This document shows positions 1-9,007 of a DNA stretch of 64,000 bases, piece by piece. The position numbers and the translations under genes were made by a program. The notes under the pieces were generated by a model, which was not told where the DNA came from, searched no databases, and was given only the letters and a program-made list of their open reading frames with translations. The DNA is from Desulfoluna butyratoxydans (lineage in GTDB: Bacteria; Desulfobacterota; Desulfobacteria; Desulfobacterales; Desulfolunaceae), in NCBI RefSeq assembly GCF_900699765.1, contig NZ_CAADHO010000004.1:434001-498000 (forward strand). The letters run 5' to 3'. Position 1 is the stretch's first letter, and each line of letters begins with the position of its first letter.

Positions 1-2108
1 ACGCAACCAATGGCGATTCATATGACAACCACCTGTATATCATGGATGCAGGGGACTATTCCGAAATCCGCAAACTTCCTTTTCCCCATGCGGATGACTA
101 CTCTGTCATTACTCCGAATGCGGATGGCTCAAAAGTTGTGGGTTTCAGTTACGATGATTATAAAGAAGAGGGTCATGGACTCTACTTTTTCACAGATGTG
201 AAGGCGGATCCGACTCCTGTCCCCCATGGTTTGGGGCGTATTTCAGATATGGTCGCCGGGAGCGCAGCTGAGACAGTCTATGCCCTGGACCAGACGCATC
301 AGTGCTTGTACGAAATCAATACCGATGAGGAAGGGATCGCAAAAGAGACGCTTTTGCCGTTCACCCAGCCGTTGGCTGTCTCTTTTTCGGAAATCGATAG
401 AAAAGTTTATATTGTCAGTAAATTTTCAGGGAGTGTAGCGGTTCTGGATATGGAGTCCAGTGAAGTGACCGAGATGCCCTTTACCTATTGTGATGACGGT
501 GTCGATATTTCTCTTGATCCTGTGCGTCGAAGGCTTTTTGTTCTTGCAAAAAGCGAAAACGGGATGAAACTTTACATGATGGACATGGAAACTGGCGAGG
601 TCCTTTCAGAAACACCGTTGGACGACAGGTGGATCAGCACCATTTCATACGATGCGAACAGCCAGAATATTTTTGCCTCCCAGAGTGGTATTTCTCCTTC
701 GTCAATATTCAGGTACTCGACTTCGGACGACTTGCTTACGCTTGAACAGAGGCTGCGCACCGGCGGAAATGGCAAAAAAATAGATATCAGTCCGGATGGC
801 ACCAGGCTTGTTTTTCCTTGCGGAGGAGGCAATGGGAATGGTTATACGATTTACGATTACGATACATCTGATTTTCACAATGTTCGAGGTGAGTGGGATA
901 TAGGGACGCATCCAAAATTCGCACGGTTTAGTCCGGATGGTTCTGTTTTATTTGGGGTAAACGGCAGCCCGTCTGATAATTGCCTGTACGTCATGGATGT
1001 GGCGACCTATTCAGAAATCAGACGCCTTTCGTTTCCAAATTCCGGGGACTACTCTGTCATTACCCCGACCTCAGATGGCTCAAAAGTGGTTGGTTTCAGC
1101 TACGATGATTACAAGGACCAGGAGCACCAATTCTACTTTTTTTCAGATGTAAAGCCAGATCCAAGTCCTGCTCCCCATGGCCTGGGTGTCATTTCGGATA
1201 TGGTGTCAAGCGGTGCGCCAGACAGGGTGCTTGCCTTGGATAAAACCCACCAGGAACTATATGTGATCAACCCGCAACAGGAACGGATTGAAAACGCCAT
1301 AGAACTTTTCTATACCCAGCCCGTGGGCATGGCATTTTCTGATGTGGATTCCAAAGTGTATGTTGTCAGTAAGTTTTCAGGAAGTGTTACTGTGGTGGAT
1401 ATGATTTCTTACCAAATAACCGATTTCCCATTCGCTTACAGTGAGGATGGTGTTGATATCGCTCTTTCTCCATTGCAAAGAAAAATATATGTTCTCGGAA
1501 AAAGAAAATACGAACGCTTTATTTATATCATGGACATGGATTCAGGCGAGGTACTTTCCAGAACGAAGCTTGCGGACTGGGATATAAGTTCGATACAATT
1601 TGACGACAATCGCAACAAATTATTTGCTTCGAACAGCGGGGTGTCTCCTTCTTCCATATTTCGCTATGGCATCGTGGGTAACAGCATAACCTTGGAGCAG
1701 AGCCTGCGATCCGGTGCAAACGGGCGAAAAATCAGTATCAGTCCGGATGGGTCAACGTTGGTGTTTCCTTGCGGGGGCGGGAACGGACCCGGTTATACCA
1801 TCTACGATTACGATACGTCGGATTTTAATCATGTTCGCGGGGAGTGGGATGTGGGAACCTACCCGAAATCAGCGATATTCAGCCCCGACGGTAGTCTACT
1901 CTATGCAACGAACGGGTCATCGAGAGATAACTATCTCTATATCATGAGGGTTTCAGGTTATTCGAGTATCAGAAAACTTCCATTTCCCAATGCTGATGAT
2001 TACAGTGTAACCGCTGTAAACTCGGATGGCTCGATTGTCGTCGGATTCAGCTATGATACAAACAGAGAGGATAACAAGTCGTTGTACTTTTTTAGGGACG
2101 TTAGGTAA
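1..2108 (+). CDS. Beta-propeller-like giant-repeat protein, 5' truncated by window edge
   Basis: The reading frame is open to the first base, so the start lies upstream; the first ATG in frame (42) sits inside a repeat and is not the real start. The protein is built from a unit of exactly 317 residues: the motif YSEIR/YSSIR recurs with its Tyr codon at 57, 1008 and 1959, a period of 951 bp both times. Each unit contains several short blades ending in SPDGS/SPDGT and VLDMES-like strands, as in YVTN/YncE-type seven-bladed propellers, so a unit is probably one propeller. Cys-Gly-Gly-Gly and IYDYDTSDF blocks are almost identical between units. I see no catalytic motif. A surface or periplasmic scaffold is likely but inferred. 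The gene is richer in A+T than most of the window. Confidence 0.75.
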   Translation, partial: ATNGDSYDNHLYIMDAGDYSEIRKLPFPHADDYSVITPNADGSKVVGFSYDDYKEEGHGLYFFTDVKADPTPVPHGLGRISDMVAGSAAETVYALDQTHQCLYEINTDEEGIAKETLLPFTQPLAVSFSEIDRKVYIVSKFSGSVAVLDMESSEVTEMPFTYCDDGVDISLDPVRRRLFVLAKSENGMKLYMMDMETGEVLSETPLDDRWISTISYDANSQNIFASQSGISPSSIFRYSTSDDLLTLEQRLRTGGNGKKIDISPDGTRLVFPCGGGNGNGYTIYDYDTSDFHNVRGEWDIGTHPKFARFSPDGSVLFGVNGSPSDNCLYVMDVATYSEIRRLSFPNSGDYSVITPTSDGSKVVGFSYDDYKDQEHQFYFFSDVKPDPSPAPHGLGVISDMVSSGAPDRVLALDKTHQELYVINPQQERIENAIELFYTQPVGMAFSDVDSKVYVVSKFSGSVTVVDMISYQITDFPFAYSEDGVDIALSPLQRKIYVLGKRKYERFIYIMDMDSGEVLSRTKLADWDISSIQFDDNRNKLFASNSGVSPSSIFRYGIVGNSITLEQSLRSGANGRKISISPDGSTLVFPCGGGNGPGYTIYDYDTSDFNHVRGEWDVGTYPKSAIFSPDGSLLYATNGSSRDNYLYIMRVSGYSSIRKLPFPNADDYSVTAVNSDGSIVVGFSYDTNREDNKSLYFFRDVR

Positions 2109-2754
2109 AGGTTCATCGAACTACTGAAATGGCGGTTGAGGGGTAACTCTATCTATTTGTGAAACCCACCCGATAGCTAAGCAAAATGGCCGTGCTTATT
2201 CCTTATATTCTGGGTTGAGTACGGTTGTTTTTTTGTCAGGAAATTAAAGGGGATTTTTGAAGGTTGAGTGGAAGCATGATCCCAATATATTAGATGGTTA
2301 TGCTGAAGCATGTCCTGTATTTCTGCATCTTGCGAACTATGCCCTTTTTGTCTCGGGCTTCGCAGTCCGGTGTTTTGTCAGGTTTAACATTTGATGGCCT
2401 GTTCATAGCGGGCATGTTACAAGGAAAGGGAACCGGGCTTCATGGCATTAAGATCATTCGATGGTTCCACATCAACCCTTTCACGCATATACCCTAAGAA
2501 ATATATTCCAGTGAGTATCACCTCAGGCCGATATCGGGCATGTGGGATTGAATTTCATAAGGTCCCATAAAGTCAGCGCGTAGCGTTTTTTCAAGGAAAG
2601 CAGCTCAAATGTGGGCATCGCTTTTGCGTATTGTATCCAGCGTGATCATACCGTTTTGAATTTTCTTTTTGTGGGGCATTTTCGTTTGAGACTCGTGGGC
2701 CAGGTGCTCTGCTCTCTTTGTCTTTACATGGCATATTCAAAGGAAAACGTTGAT
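2109..2754. other. Non-coding spacer, no feature recognised
   Basis: A 646-base A+T-rich spacer. The frames that are open here (for example 2294-2497) lack a ribosome binding site and a recognisable protein. I see no strong terminator or promoter. The segment 2611-2754 is open in frame with the next gene but has no exported-protein character before the Met at 2755. Confidence 0.5.
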
Positions 2755-3834
2755 ATGCGTCATGCTCCCTTCATCCGTGGGTTGCTCCTTGTGCTGGCAA
2801 CATTCATCATTGCTCCCGGCGAACTGCGTGGCGAGGAGCCCGAGGACAGGTACAATTTTGAATTTGTGACCGCTCCCATGGTCGTGTCCAACCCCAATTT
2901 TGGCAATGGGGGAGGGGCCACCTTTATGGGGCTCTTTGATTTAGCTCCCGGAAATGAGAATGTGCAGTCCTCTTCCCTTGGATTGACAGGTATCTATACG
3001 GATCGGGGGAGCCATTTGCTGGCCTTGGGGGGAAATGTGTTGCCGAGCGAGGCGTGGCGAATCAAGACCGCCGTGGCAGATATCGGTGTGAAAAGCGAAT
3101 TGAATGTGGATGAGCTGCCCCAACGGGCGGATTTTACCACCGCCGTCCGTGTGATCCATTTGAACGTTCTGTATGGTTTTGGGGAGCATTTTTTTGCCGG
3201 GATGCGGGGGGTGGTCAAAGACATCGGCTATTCTCCGGACAACGAGGCTGGGAGGCAGTACCTCGAAGCCGTCAATGCCACCGATGATCTAAGTGCATCC
3301 CTGGGGCCGGTACTTTCTTTCGACACCAGGGATAATCGTTTTTTCCCCTACGAAGGGATTTATGCCGAGGCAACGTTGATGCTCAATCCCACCATTTTGG
3401 GCAGTGACGAATCCTACGGCGTTTTGGACGGATTTATTAACGGATACGATCAGTATCGACCCGGACATGTCATTGCATGGCGCCTTTACGGGCGCTTCAC
3501 GCCGAGTGACACGCCCTATTCGGATCTGTCTACCCTCGGTCGGAAAGCAGACCTGCGGGGATATATAGCAGGTGAGAACATCGCACGGCACCTGATCAGT
3601 GCCCAGGTGGAGTATCGGTGGAAGTTCAGGCCTAAGTGGGCTGTGGTGGGGTTTGTGGGTGAAGCGGTACTTTTCGATCCGGGGGACCTGAGTCGGGACA
3701 GTTTTTATTCCAGTGCAGGCACTGGGCTGCGGTACCTGCTGAGCGAAGAGCGCAGGCTAAACTTTCGTATCGATTATGCGGTTGGCGAAGACTATTCCGA
3801 CGGGCTGTACGTCGGAATCTCTGAAGCTTTTTGA
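2755..3834 (+). CDS. Outer-membrane beta-barrel, Omp85/surface antigen (D15)-like
   Basis: A 359-residue protein starting at the Met followed by RHAPFIRGLLLVLATFII, a good Sec signal peptide; AAGGA lies about 10 bases upstream. A longer frame opens at 2611, but the extra 48 residues look unlike a secreted protein. After the signal come alternating short beta strands, Gly-rich turns and a motif close to GPVLSFDTRDNRFFPYEG, typical of the C-terminal barrel of BamA/TamA-type 'bacterial surface antigen' proteins; no POTRA repeats are present. The last residues end in Phe (GISEAF), the usual outer-membrane assembly signal. Family members without POTRA domains are common orphan barrels of unknown substrate. 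The function beyond 'outer-membrane barrel' cannot be read from the sequence. Confidence 0.75.
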   Translation: MRHAPFIRGLLLVLATFIIAPGELRGEEPEDRYNFEFVTAPMVVSNPNFGNGGGATFMGLFDLAPGNENVQSSSLGLTGIYTDRGSHLLALGGNVLPSEAWRIKTAVADIGVKSELNVDELPQRADFTTAVRVIHLNVLYGFGEHFFAGMRGVVKDIGYSPDNEAGRQYLEAVNATDDLSASLGPVLSFDTRDNRFFPYEGIYAEATLMLNPTILGSDESYGVLDGFINGYDQYRPGHVIAWRLYGRFTPSDTPYSDLSTLGRKADLRGYIAGENIARHLISAQVEYRWKFRPKWAVVGFVGEAVLFDPGDLSRDSFYSSAGTGLRYLLSEERRLNFRIDYAVGEDYSDGLYVGISEAF

Positions 3835-3857
3835 CCCACTCATGGGTGGCGTCCTAA

Positions 3858-4101
3858 CCCGCATATTTCATGAGAAAACTACTAACCAAAATGAAAAAAG
3901 CATGATTTCAGATGGCTACAATCAAAATGTCAGCTATTTTGAAAATGCAAAATGTAAATCGACGTTTGCTGTTTGATTTTCTCACCCATCGGGCGAGCCG
4001 AGTGCAGCCATCTTCTGCGTTATCAGAGCTTTTATAAAACCACGACATCTGCAGCTCTGATGCCTTGAATATGGGTGCACTCGACTCGTGAAATATCCGG
4101 G
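3858..4101. mobile_element. MITE copy A (244 bp) with TIRs and CTAA target duplication
   Basis: Left end CCCGCATATTTCATGAG (3858-3874) and right end CTCGTGAAATATCCGGG (4085-4101) are near-perfect inverted repeats. CTAA flanks both sides (3854-3857 and 4102-4105). The interior has no credible transposase. A second copy of exactly the same length lies at 34576-34819, and a deleted copy at 42335-42416. Internal blocks such as TTTGCTGTTTGATTTTCTCA are shared with the second copy. Confidence 0.8.
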
Positions 4102-4285
4102 CTAATAACGCTTTATTAAATGAAATATGGTATAATCGGTGCCTTGGGATGCGAGGCCTCAACAGGTGGTGACAAGACCTACCGCAGATTCTTGAGCCTC
4201 TCATTTCGTGTACGGAAGGGCGGGCGGCCCGATTCGGGACCGTTTACCGCATCATGGTCACACAAAGCACAGGAGTATCAGGACC

Positions 4286-4486
4286 ATGTCACGATATTTC
4301 ATTGATTGCCGCAACCATCCGAGCGACACGAAGTGCACCGTCGCCCTTGCGGCGGACACAAAGGAAGAGCTGCTTGAAGCCGTTGTGCAGCACGGAACAC
4401 AGTGCCACGGCTATAAAGATACACCCGAGTTCAGGGAAATGATCTTGAAGGAGTTCCAAGAGGGGACCCCTCCCATCAAGGCATGA
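4286..4486 (+). CDS. DUF1059 family small protein
   Basis: A 66-residue protein starting MSRYFIDCRN; AGGAG lies 10 bases before the ATG, which decides against longer upstream starts. The pattern fits DUF1059 (PF06348): an N-terminal Cys in a short strand, a second Cys (TKCTVAL), the acidic helix TKEELLEAVVQHGTQCHGY, then a PEF...MILKEF helix. Family members are small soluble proteins of unknown function, sometimes with conserved Cys/His that could bind metal. It stands alone between a MITE and a nitroreductase. A weak hairpin with a T run follows the stop (about 4487-4508), which may terminate transcription. I am confident of the family but not of the function. Confidence 0.75.
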   Translation: MSRYFIDCRNHPSDTKCTVALAADTKEELLEAVVQHGTQCHGYKDTPEFREMILKEFQEGTPPIKA

Positions 4487-4735
4487 ACCGTCCGATGCTT
4501 CGGTTTTTCCTGATGCCTCTATCTCCCTGTATTTTCATGGATTCGGTTCTTTAGGCAGGCTGAGGGGGCTGAGGTGAGGGCAGTCAGTACAAAGGGAGGA
4601 TCCTCTTTGAGGGCAAAGAGCAGGGGGGCGTGGCCGAACAGGCCGCGGCCCCCGTTTGGTTTCAGGGCGTTGTGCTTCACCGGCGCTGCCTGATCAACAA
4701 CAATCTCCCAAGACATGCATGAAGGAGGCTCGCAG

Positions 4736-5377
4736 ATGAATCTTCTGGGTTGGATGTCCATGGTTGTGATGGCGCAAGCGGCAGGGGCGGGGGAGGTGAT
4801 TCGGCTTCCACCACCGGACACCACGGGAGGGGCCACCCTTTCCCTGAGTCTTGCCGCCCGCCGTTCGGTTCGGTCTTTTGGCGAAGAGCCGCTTACTGTG
4901 GCTCAGATCGGCCAGTTGCTCTGGGCTGCCCAGGGCATGACGGATGCGGTTCGGGGGCTGCGAACGGCCCCGTCGTCCGGGGCGTTGTATCCTTTGGAGA
5001 CCTTTGTGGTGCTGCCCGAAGGGGTGTATTGGTACAACCCGCGGCACCATGAGCTGGCCCTGAAGATACCGAGGGATCAACGAAAGGCCCTTCAAAAGGC
5101 CGCCCTGAACCAGGGGGCCGTGGGCGATGCCCCGGCCGTGTTTGTGTTTGCCGCCGTGTATGAGCGGGTGGCGGCCAAATACAAAGGAAGGGCCACCCGC
5201 TACGTGGACATGGAGGCCGGGCATGCCTGCCAGAACCTTTTGCTCCAGGCTGCGGCGTTTAACCTGGGGGCCGTTCCCGTGGGGGCTTTCCATGACGACC
5301 GCATCGCAGAGCTCCTCAAGCTTCCGAAGGAAGCAAGCCCCCTTTATCTCGTGCCCGTCGGGTATCCGAAGCGATAA
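4736..5377 (+). CDS. SagB-type nitroreductase-family dehydrogenase
   Basis: A 213-residue protein. The start is chosen because AAGGAGG sits 7 bases upstream; a Met seven codons earlier (4715) has no such site. The N-terminus MNLLGWMSMVVMAQAAGAG resembles a short signal or anchor. The body is the FMN-binding SagB/ThcOx fold: SLAARRSVRSFGEEPLT (FMN phosphate contact), IGQLLWAAQGMT, RTAPSSGALYPLE, and a final GHACQNLLLQAAAFNLGAVPVG plus VPVGYPKR. SagB-like enzymes oxidise azolines in peptide toxins, but stand-alone copies like this one, with no cyclodehydratase nearby, are usually of unknown substrate. It is transcribed alone; its 3' side converges on the sigma-54 activator across repeat element R1. 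Confidence 0.85.
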   Translation: MNLLGWMSMVVMAQAAGAGEVIRLPPPDTTGGATLSLSLAARRSVRSFGEEPLTVAQIGQLLWAAQGMTDAVRGLRTAPSSGALYPLETFVVLPEGVYWYNPRHHELALKIPRDQRKALQKAALNQGAVGDAPAVFVFAAVYERVAAKYKGRATRYVDMEAGHACQNLLLQAAAFNLGAVPVGAFHDDRIAELLKLPKEASPLYLVPVGYPKR

Positions 5378-5407
5378 ACGAAACGACGTGGCTTGTGGGG
5401 GTGAAAA

Positions 5408-5562
5408 GCCTCCGGCGGCCCTGCCTGGGGCCAAGTTTTTGAAAAGTTTGACAAACAGGCCTTAAGCAGACCTTCCAGGCTCCGCCGAAGTAATTTTGCC
5501 TGTTTCGGTAGTAAGAAAGTCTTTTGCGGAGCTTTTTTTCAAAAAAGCGACCCGCCGGAGGC
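5408..5562. repeat. Structured interspersed repeat R1
   Basis: Begins GCCTCCGGCGG (5408-5418) and ends with the inverse CCGCCGGAGGC (5552-5562). It carries the shared segment CCAAGTTTTTGAAAAGTTTG followed by ACAAACAGG. It fills the spacer between two convergent genes. The inner part is diverged and lacks the conserved-loop hairpin seen in R2, R4, R5 and R6. Confidence 0.7.
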
Positions 5563-5587
5563 TTGTTTTTACCCTGGCCATGGAAGG

Positions 5588-7150
5588 CTATTTTTTAAGG
5601 CTCTTTCCGAAGGGAATGCCCAGTTTTTTCATTTTGTTTCTTAGGGTGCTCGGGTTGACCCCAAGAAGGGCTGCGGCACCGTTGTCTCCTTTGACCTTTC
5701 CGTCGGTTGCCTCAAGGGCTCTGCGGATCTGGTGGCGGATGGCATCGTCCAGGTTGAGGGTGGTCTCCTCGGGAAGGGGCGGGGGCGTTGCGGGAGACGT
5801 CGGCTCCGGTGAATCGAGGTCGGGAAATCGCAACGGGGTTCCGACAGGGGAGGTGATATGAAGGATCAGGGCCCGTTCGATGAGGTTTTCGAGTTCCCGG
5901 ACGTTGCCGGGCCAGTCGTGGCGGGACAGGTCCGCCAGGGCCCCGGGGGCTGGTACCGGGACCGGATGGATGTTCATCTCCTTTGCCTTCCGCTCGATGA
6001 AGTAGTCCATGAGCTCGGGAAGGTCCACGGGCCTGTCCCGCAGGGCTGGGATATGGATGGGAAAGACATTGAGCCTGAACCAGAGGTCCTGCCGGAACTC
6101 CCCGCGGGCAACCATCTCTTCCAGATCCCTGTTGGTGGCTGCGATGATCCGGATGTCCAGGGCAATGGGTGCGGTGCCACCCACTCGTTCGATCTCGCGG
6201 GTTTGCAGGACACGGAGGAGGCGTACCTGGGCCCGGGGCGGCAGCTCGCCGATTTCATCCAGGAAGATGGTTCCCGTGTCAGCCCGCTCAAACCGTCCCC
6301 TTTTTTTCTGGAGCGCTCCGGTGAAGGCCCCGCGCTCATGGCCGAAGAGCTCACTGTCCATGAGTTCGTCCGGAATGGCCCCGCAGTTGACCTTGATAAA
6401 GGGCTTGTTCGCACGGGGCGAGGCGCGGTGAATGGCGTTTGCGATAACCTCTTTTCCCACTCCTGTTTCACCCAGCAGGAGCACCTGGGAGGAGAGGGGA
6501 GCCACCTGGCGGACCATCTCCGTGACCTCTTTGAGGCCGTGTCGGCTTCCGATGATCTGGTCTCCGGCCAGGTGGTGGAGCTCCCGGGCCAGGTACCGGT
6601 TGTCGTCAGCCAGCATTTCCGTGAGCCTGACCACTTCCCGGTGCTTGAGGGTGTTTGAAAAGGCCATGGCAAAGGGGTCGTGCAGGAGGGTCAGGAGCCG
6701 GGAGTGTTCAGGCTCGTAGCGGTCAAACCCTTCTGCAAAGATAAAGACCACCCCCAGCCTGACCTCATCCACAATGGGGTGAAGCAGCAGCAGGGAGATC
6801 TCCGGCTTGCCCATGGCTTTCCAGACGAGGTTGGCGACCACCTGTTGGTTGGGCACGTTGAGAATAAGTGCCGGGCCGGGAGTCGGTGGGTAATTTTCGA
6901 TGAACGATATGGCCTCGGGGGTGAGCTTCACCGGGTCAAAGGAGAGGATTCGACCATTGTCGAGGTCGGAGACGACGGCAATGTTTCGGACCTCTTTTTT
7001 TCCGGGGTCGTAGGTGTTCATGGCGAGGCCGTTGATGGGCAGATAGTCCTTGAGGTAGTGAAAGCATCGCTCCAGGGCCGTGTGGATGTCGAGGCTTCCG
7101 CAGATCCTGTTGGTGGCCTCCCCAAAAAAGGTCATGTCATATAAATCCAT
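5588..7150 (-). CDS. GAF-domain sigma-54-dependent transcriptional activator (FhlA/NorR-like)
   Basis: A 520-residue enhancer-binding protein; the ATG at 7150 is preceded by AAGGGGAG. Residues about 15-170 form a GAF-type sensor domain, with no receiver aspartate. The AAA+ core follows: Walker A GETGVGKE (about 227-234), the sigma-54 contact loop GAFTGA (about 274-279), Walker B TIFLDEIGEL, and the R-finger region RQDLWFRLNVFPI. The C-terminus has a Fis-type helix-turn-helix (GAAALLGVNPSTLRNKMKKLGIPF). It therefore senses a small ligand directly rather than a phosphorelay. It is divergent from the drug-efflux permease at 7547; the spacer has repeated operator-like sites and only a poor sigma-54 candidate, so its target may be elsewhere. 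Confidence 0.92.
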   Translation of the reverse strand: MDLYDMTFFGEATNRICGSLDIHTALERCFHYLKDYLPINGLAMNTYDPGKKEVRNIAVVSDLDNGRILSFDPVKLTPEAISFIENYPPTPGPALILNVPNQQVVANLVWKAMGKPEISLLLLHPIVDEVRLGVVFIFAEGFDRYEPEHSRLLTLLHDPFAMAFSNTLKHREVVRLTEMLADDNRYLARELHHLAGDQIIGSRHGLKEVTEMVRQVAPLSSQVLLLGETGVGKEVIANAIHRASPRANKPFIKVNCGAIPDELMDSELFGHERGAFTGALQKKRGRFERADTGTIFLDEIGELPPRAQVRLLRVLQTREIERVGGTAPIALDIRIIAATNRDLEEMVARGEFRQDLWFRLNVFPIHIPALRDRPVDLPELMDYFIERKAKEMNIHPVPVPAPGALADLSRHDWPGNVRELENLIERALILHITSPVGTPLRFPDLDSPEPTSPATPPPLPEETTLNLDDAIRHQIRRALEATDGKVKGDNGAAALLGVNPSTLRNKMKKLGIPFGKSLKK

Positions 7151-7293
7151 GTGTCTCTCCCCTTAGTGCTCGTTTTTTCGATGAAGCACTACATCTCTTA
7201 TACGATTCCGTTTCCTCGTTCAAATGCAATGTTGCAACGCGCTTCGTTGGAAGGAACCCACGGCTCTTTTCCACCCGTTTCCTTTGCGGTTCG

Positions 7294-7345
7294 AAGGTGC
7301 CGTATCAGGGCTTTTTTTGTCTAAGGTGGTATATCAGGCACCTTA
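7294..7345. promoter_or_regulatory. Operator-like repeats between activator and efflux gene
   Basis: AAGGTGCCGTATCAGG (7294-7309) is repeated as AAGGTGGTATATCAGG (7323-7338), 13 of 16 bases the same, 29 bp apart. The second copy is also an inverted repeat, TAAGGTG (7322-7328) and CACCTTA (7339-7345). The 396-base spacer 7151-7546 holds nothing else I can name. Binding by the divergent activator is an inference. Confidence 0.4.
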
Positions 7346-7546
7346 AGGGCGTCGTATGCGACACACTATCCGAGGATTTTTTCCAATGGCCTGAATTCAT
7401 GGCTGAATGAATGTTGGCATGCTCTGTGGAACATAATCGGTGTGAGGCCTCCATGAATCACGCCTCGCAACGGGTCGAAGCCCCGACAGAAAAATTGATC
7501 GGCAAAGGGGGCTTTTGTGGAGAAAATCGAAAAAGGAGCGATGCCA

Positions 7547-8998
7547 ATGGATTCAGCATATCAAAACAGAAAAAGTGCAACAGCGGTGCCGACGGCCCGG
7601 GGTCAGGCCTCGGGGTGGGTCACCTTGAGCATTGTCTGTACGGTTCAGTTTTTGACGCCTTTTATGATGTCCGCGGTGGGGGTGGCCCTTCCGGTTCTCG
7701 GAGGGGAATTCGGTGCGAGCGGTGTGCAGTTGGGGCTGGTGGAGACGGTGTTCATCCTGGCTGTCTCGCTGTTTTTGCTGCCATGCGGGCGCCTGGGGGA
7801 CATCTACGGCCGCAGGCGGGTGTTTGTTTTGGGCATCCTCCTGTTTACCTCTGCTACCCTGGCGGCGTCCCTGGCAGGTGACGTGGCGCTGTTTATCCTG
7901 TTTCGTTTTATCCAGGGCAGCGGTGCCGCCATGATTACGGGCACGAGCCTGGCCATTCTCTCCTCGGTGTTTCCGCCGGAGAAGAGGGCCAGGGCCATGG
8001 GGGCGGTGGTGGGCTGCGTCTACCTCGGGGTGTCGGCGGGGCCGGTGGTGGGGGGCTTTCTTATCACGCACCTGGGCTGGCGGTGGATCTTTTATGTGGG
8101 GGCAGGGGCCGGGAGTGTGGCATGGCTCCTCACCGTTTTAAAGCTTAAGGGAGAATGGGCGGAGGCCGCGGGGACGCGGTTCGATACCCTGGGCAGTTTT
8201 TTGTATATGGGGGCTTTGTTCCTGCTGATCGTGGGGGTGGTGAACCAGGCCGCCGGTCCCCGGTTTCAGGCCATGGCAGCCCTGGGCGTTGCCGGGTTGG
8301 CCCTGTTTTTTCTCTATGAATACAAAAAGGACGCCCCGCTTTTGGATGTCCGCCTGCTGCTCTCCCGGCGCGTGTTTGCCTTCAGCAACCTGGCGACCCT
8401 CATCAACTACGCCGCCTCCTTTGGTCTCACCTTTTTTTTCAGCCTCTACCTTCAGGTCGTGAAAGGCGTGGCTCCCCACACCGCAGGCCTGATCCTTGTG
8501 AGCCAGCCCCTTCTTCAGGCGGCCCTGTCTCCGGTGGCCGGGGCCCTGGCCACGCGGGTTCAGACAGCGACCCTTGCCACCATAGGCATGGCCATCTGCG
8601 TGGCGGGCCTGGTCCTTGCCTCCACCGTGGACGGCGGCACCGGGTTCGGGCGAATCGTTGTGGTCCTTGCAGTGATGGGAATCGGGTTTGCTCTGTTCTC
8701 CACCCCCAATATGCTCACGGTCATGGGGAGTGTGGAGCCCCTACATTACGGCCTGGCATCGAGTCTGGTCTCCACCATGCGCACCCTGGGCATGCTCGTG
8801 AGCATGACGATTGCCACCCTGGTTGTTTCAGGGCGCCTGGGAGATAAAGCCGTTGACCAGGCCACCCGGGAACCGTTTCTGCTTGCCATGCACGATGCGT
8901 TTCTGGTGTTCGCAGCCTTGAGCATCCTGGGGATCCTCCTTTCCATGGCACGAATGAACAGCCCTGCACACTGTGCTGTCGAAACCCCTTCGGCGTGA
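7547..8998 (+). CDS. MFS drug:H+ antiporter, DHA2 (14-TM, EmrB/QacA) family
   Basis: A 483-residue permease. AGGAG lies 8 bases before the ATG at 7547; the GTG at 7517 and ATG at 7541 have no properly spaced site. About fourteen hydrophobic segments are visible. MFS motif A appears as GRLGDIYGRRRVF between helices 2 and 3, and the antiporter motif C as GPVVGGFLITHLGWRWIF in helix 5, which marks a proton-driven exporter. The long second half with two extra central helices fits DHA2. The substrate is unknown; drugs, dyes or fermentation products are all possible. It is divergent from the GAF sigma-54 activator and ends only nine bases from the convergent FadL gene, so the two messages probably overlap at their 3' ends. 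Confidence 0.88.
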   Translation: MDSAYQNRKSATAVPTARGQASGWVTLSIVCTVQFLTPFMMSAVGVALPVLGGEFGASGVQLGLVETVFILAVSLFLLPCGRLGDIYGRRRVFVLGILLFTSATLAASLAGDVALFILFRFIQGSGAAMITGTSLAILSSVFPPEKRARAMGAVVGCVYLGVSAGPVVGGFLITHLGWRWIFYVGAGAGSVAWLLTVLKLKGEWAEAAGTRFDTLGSFLYMGALFLLIVGVVNQAAGPRFQAMAALGVAGLALFFLYEYKKDAPLLDVRLLLSRRVFAFSNLATLINYAASFGLTFFFSLYLQVVKGVAPHTAGLILVSQPLLQAALSPVAGALATRVQTATLATIGMAICVAGLVLASTVDGGTGFGRIVVVLAVMGIGFALFSTPNMLTVMGSVEPLHYGLASSLVSTMRTLGMLVSMTIATLVVSGRLGDKAVDQATREPFLLAMHDAFLVFAALSILGILLSMARMNSPAHCAVETPSA

Positions 8999-9007
8999 TG
9001 GCGGCGG

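Noticed and set aside
2294-2497. 67-residue open frame
   Set aside because: No ribosome binding site, no recognisable motif, lies in an A+T-rich spacer.
3908-4204. 98-residue minus-strand frame inside MITE copy A
   Set aside because: It is not kept open in MITE copy B, so it is chance translation of the repeat rather than a transposase remnant I can support.
7415-7431. Possible sigma-54 promoter before the efflux gene
   Set aside because: TTGGCATG matches -24 but the -12 reads GTGG, lacking the near-invariant GC.
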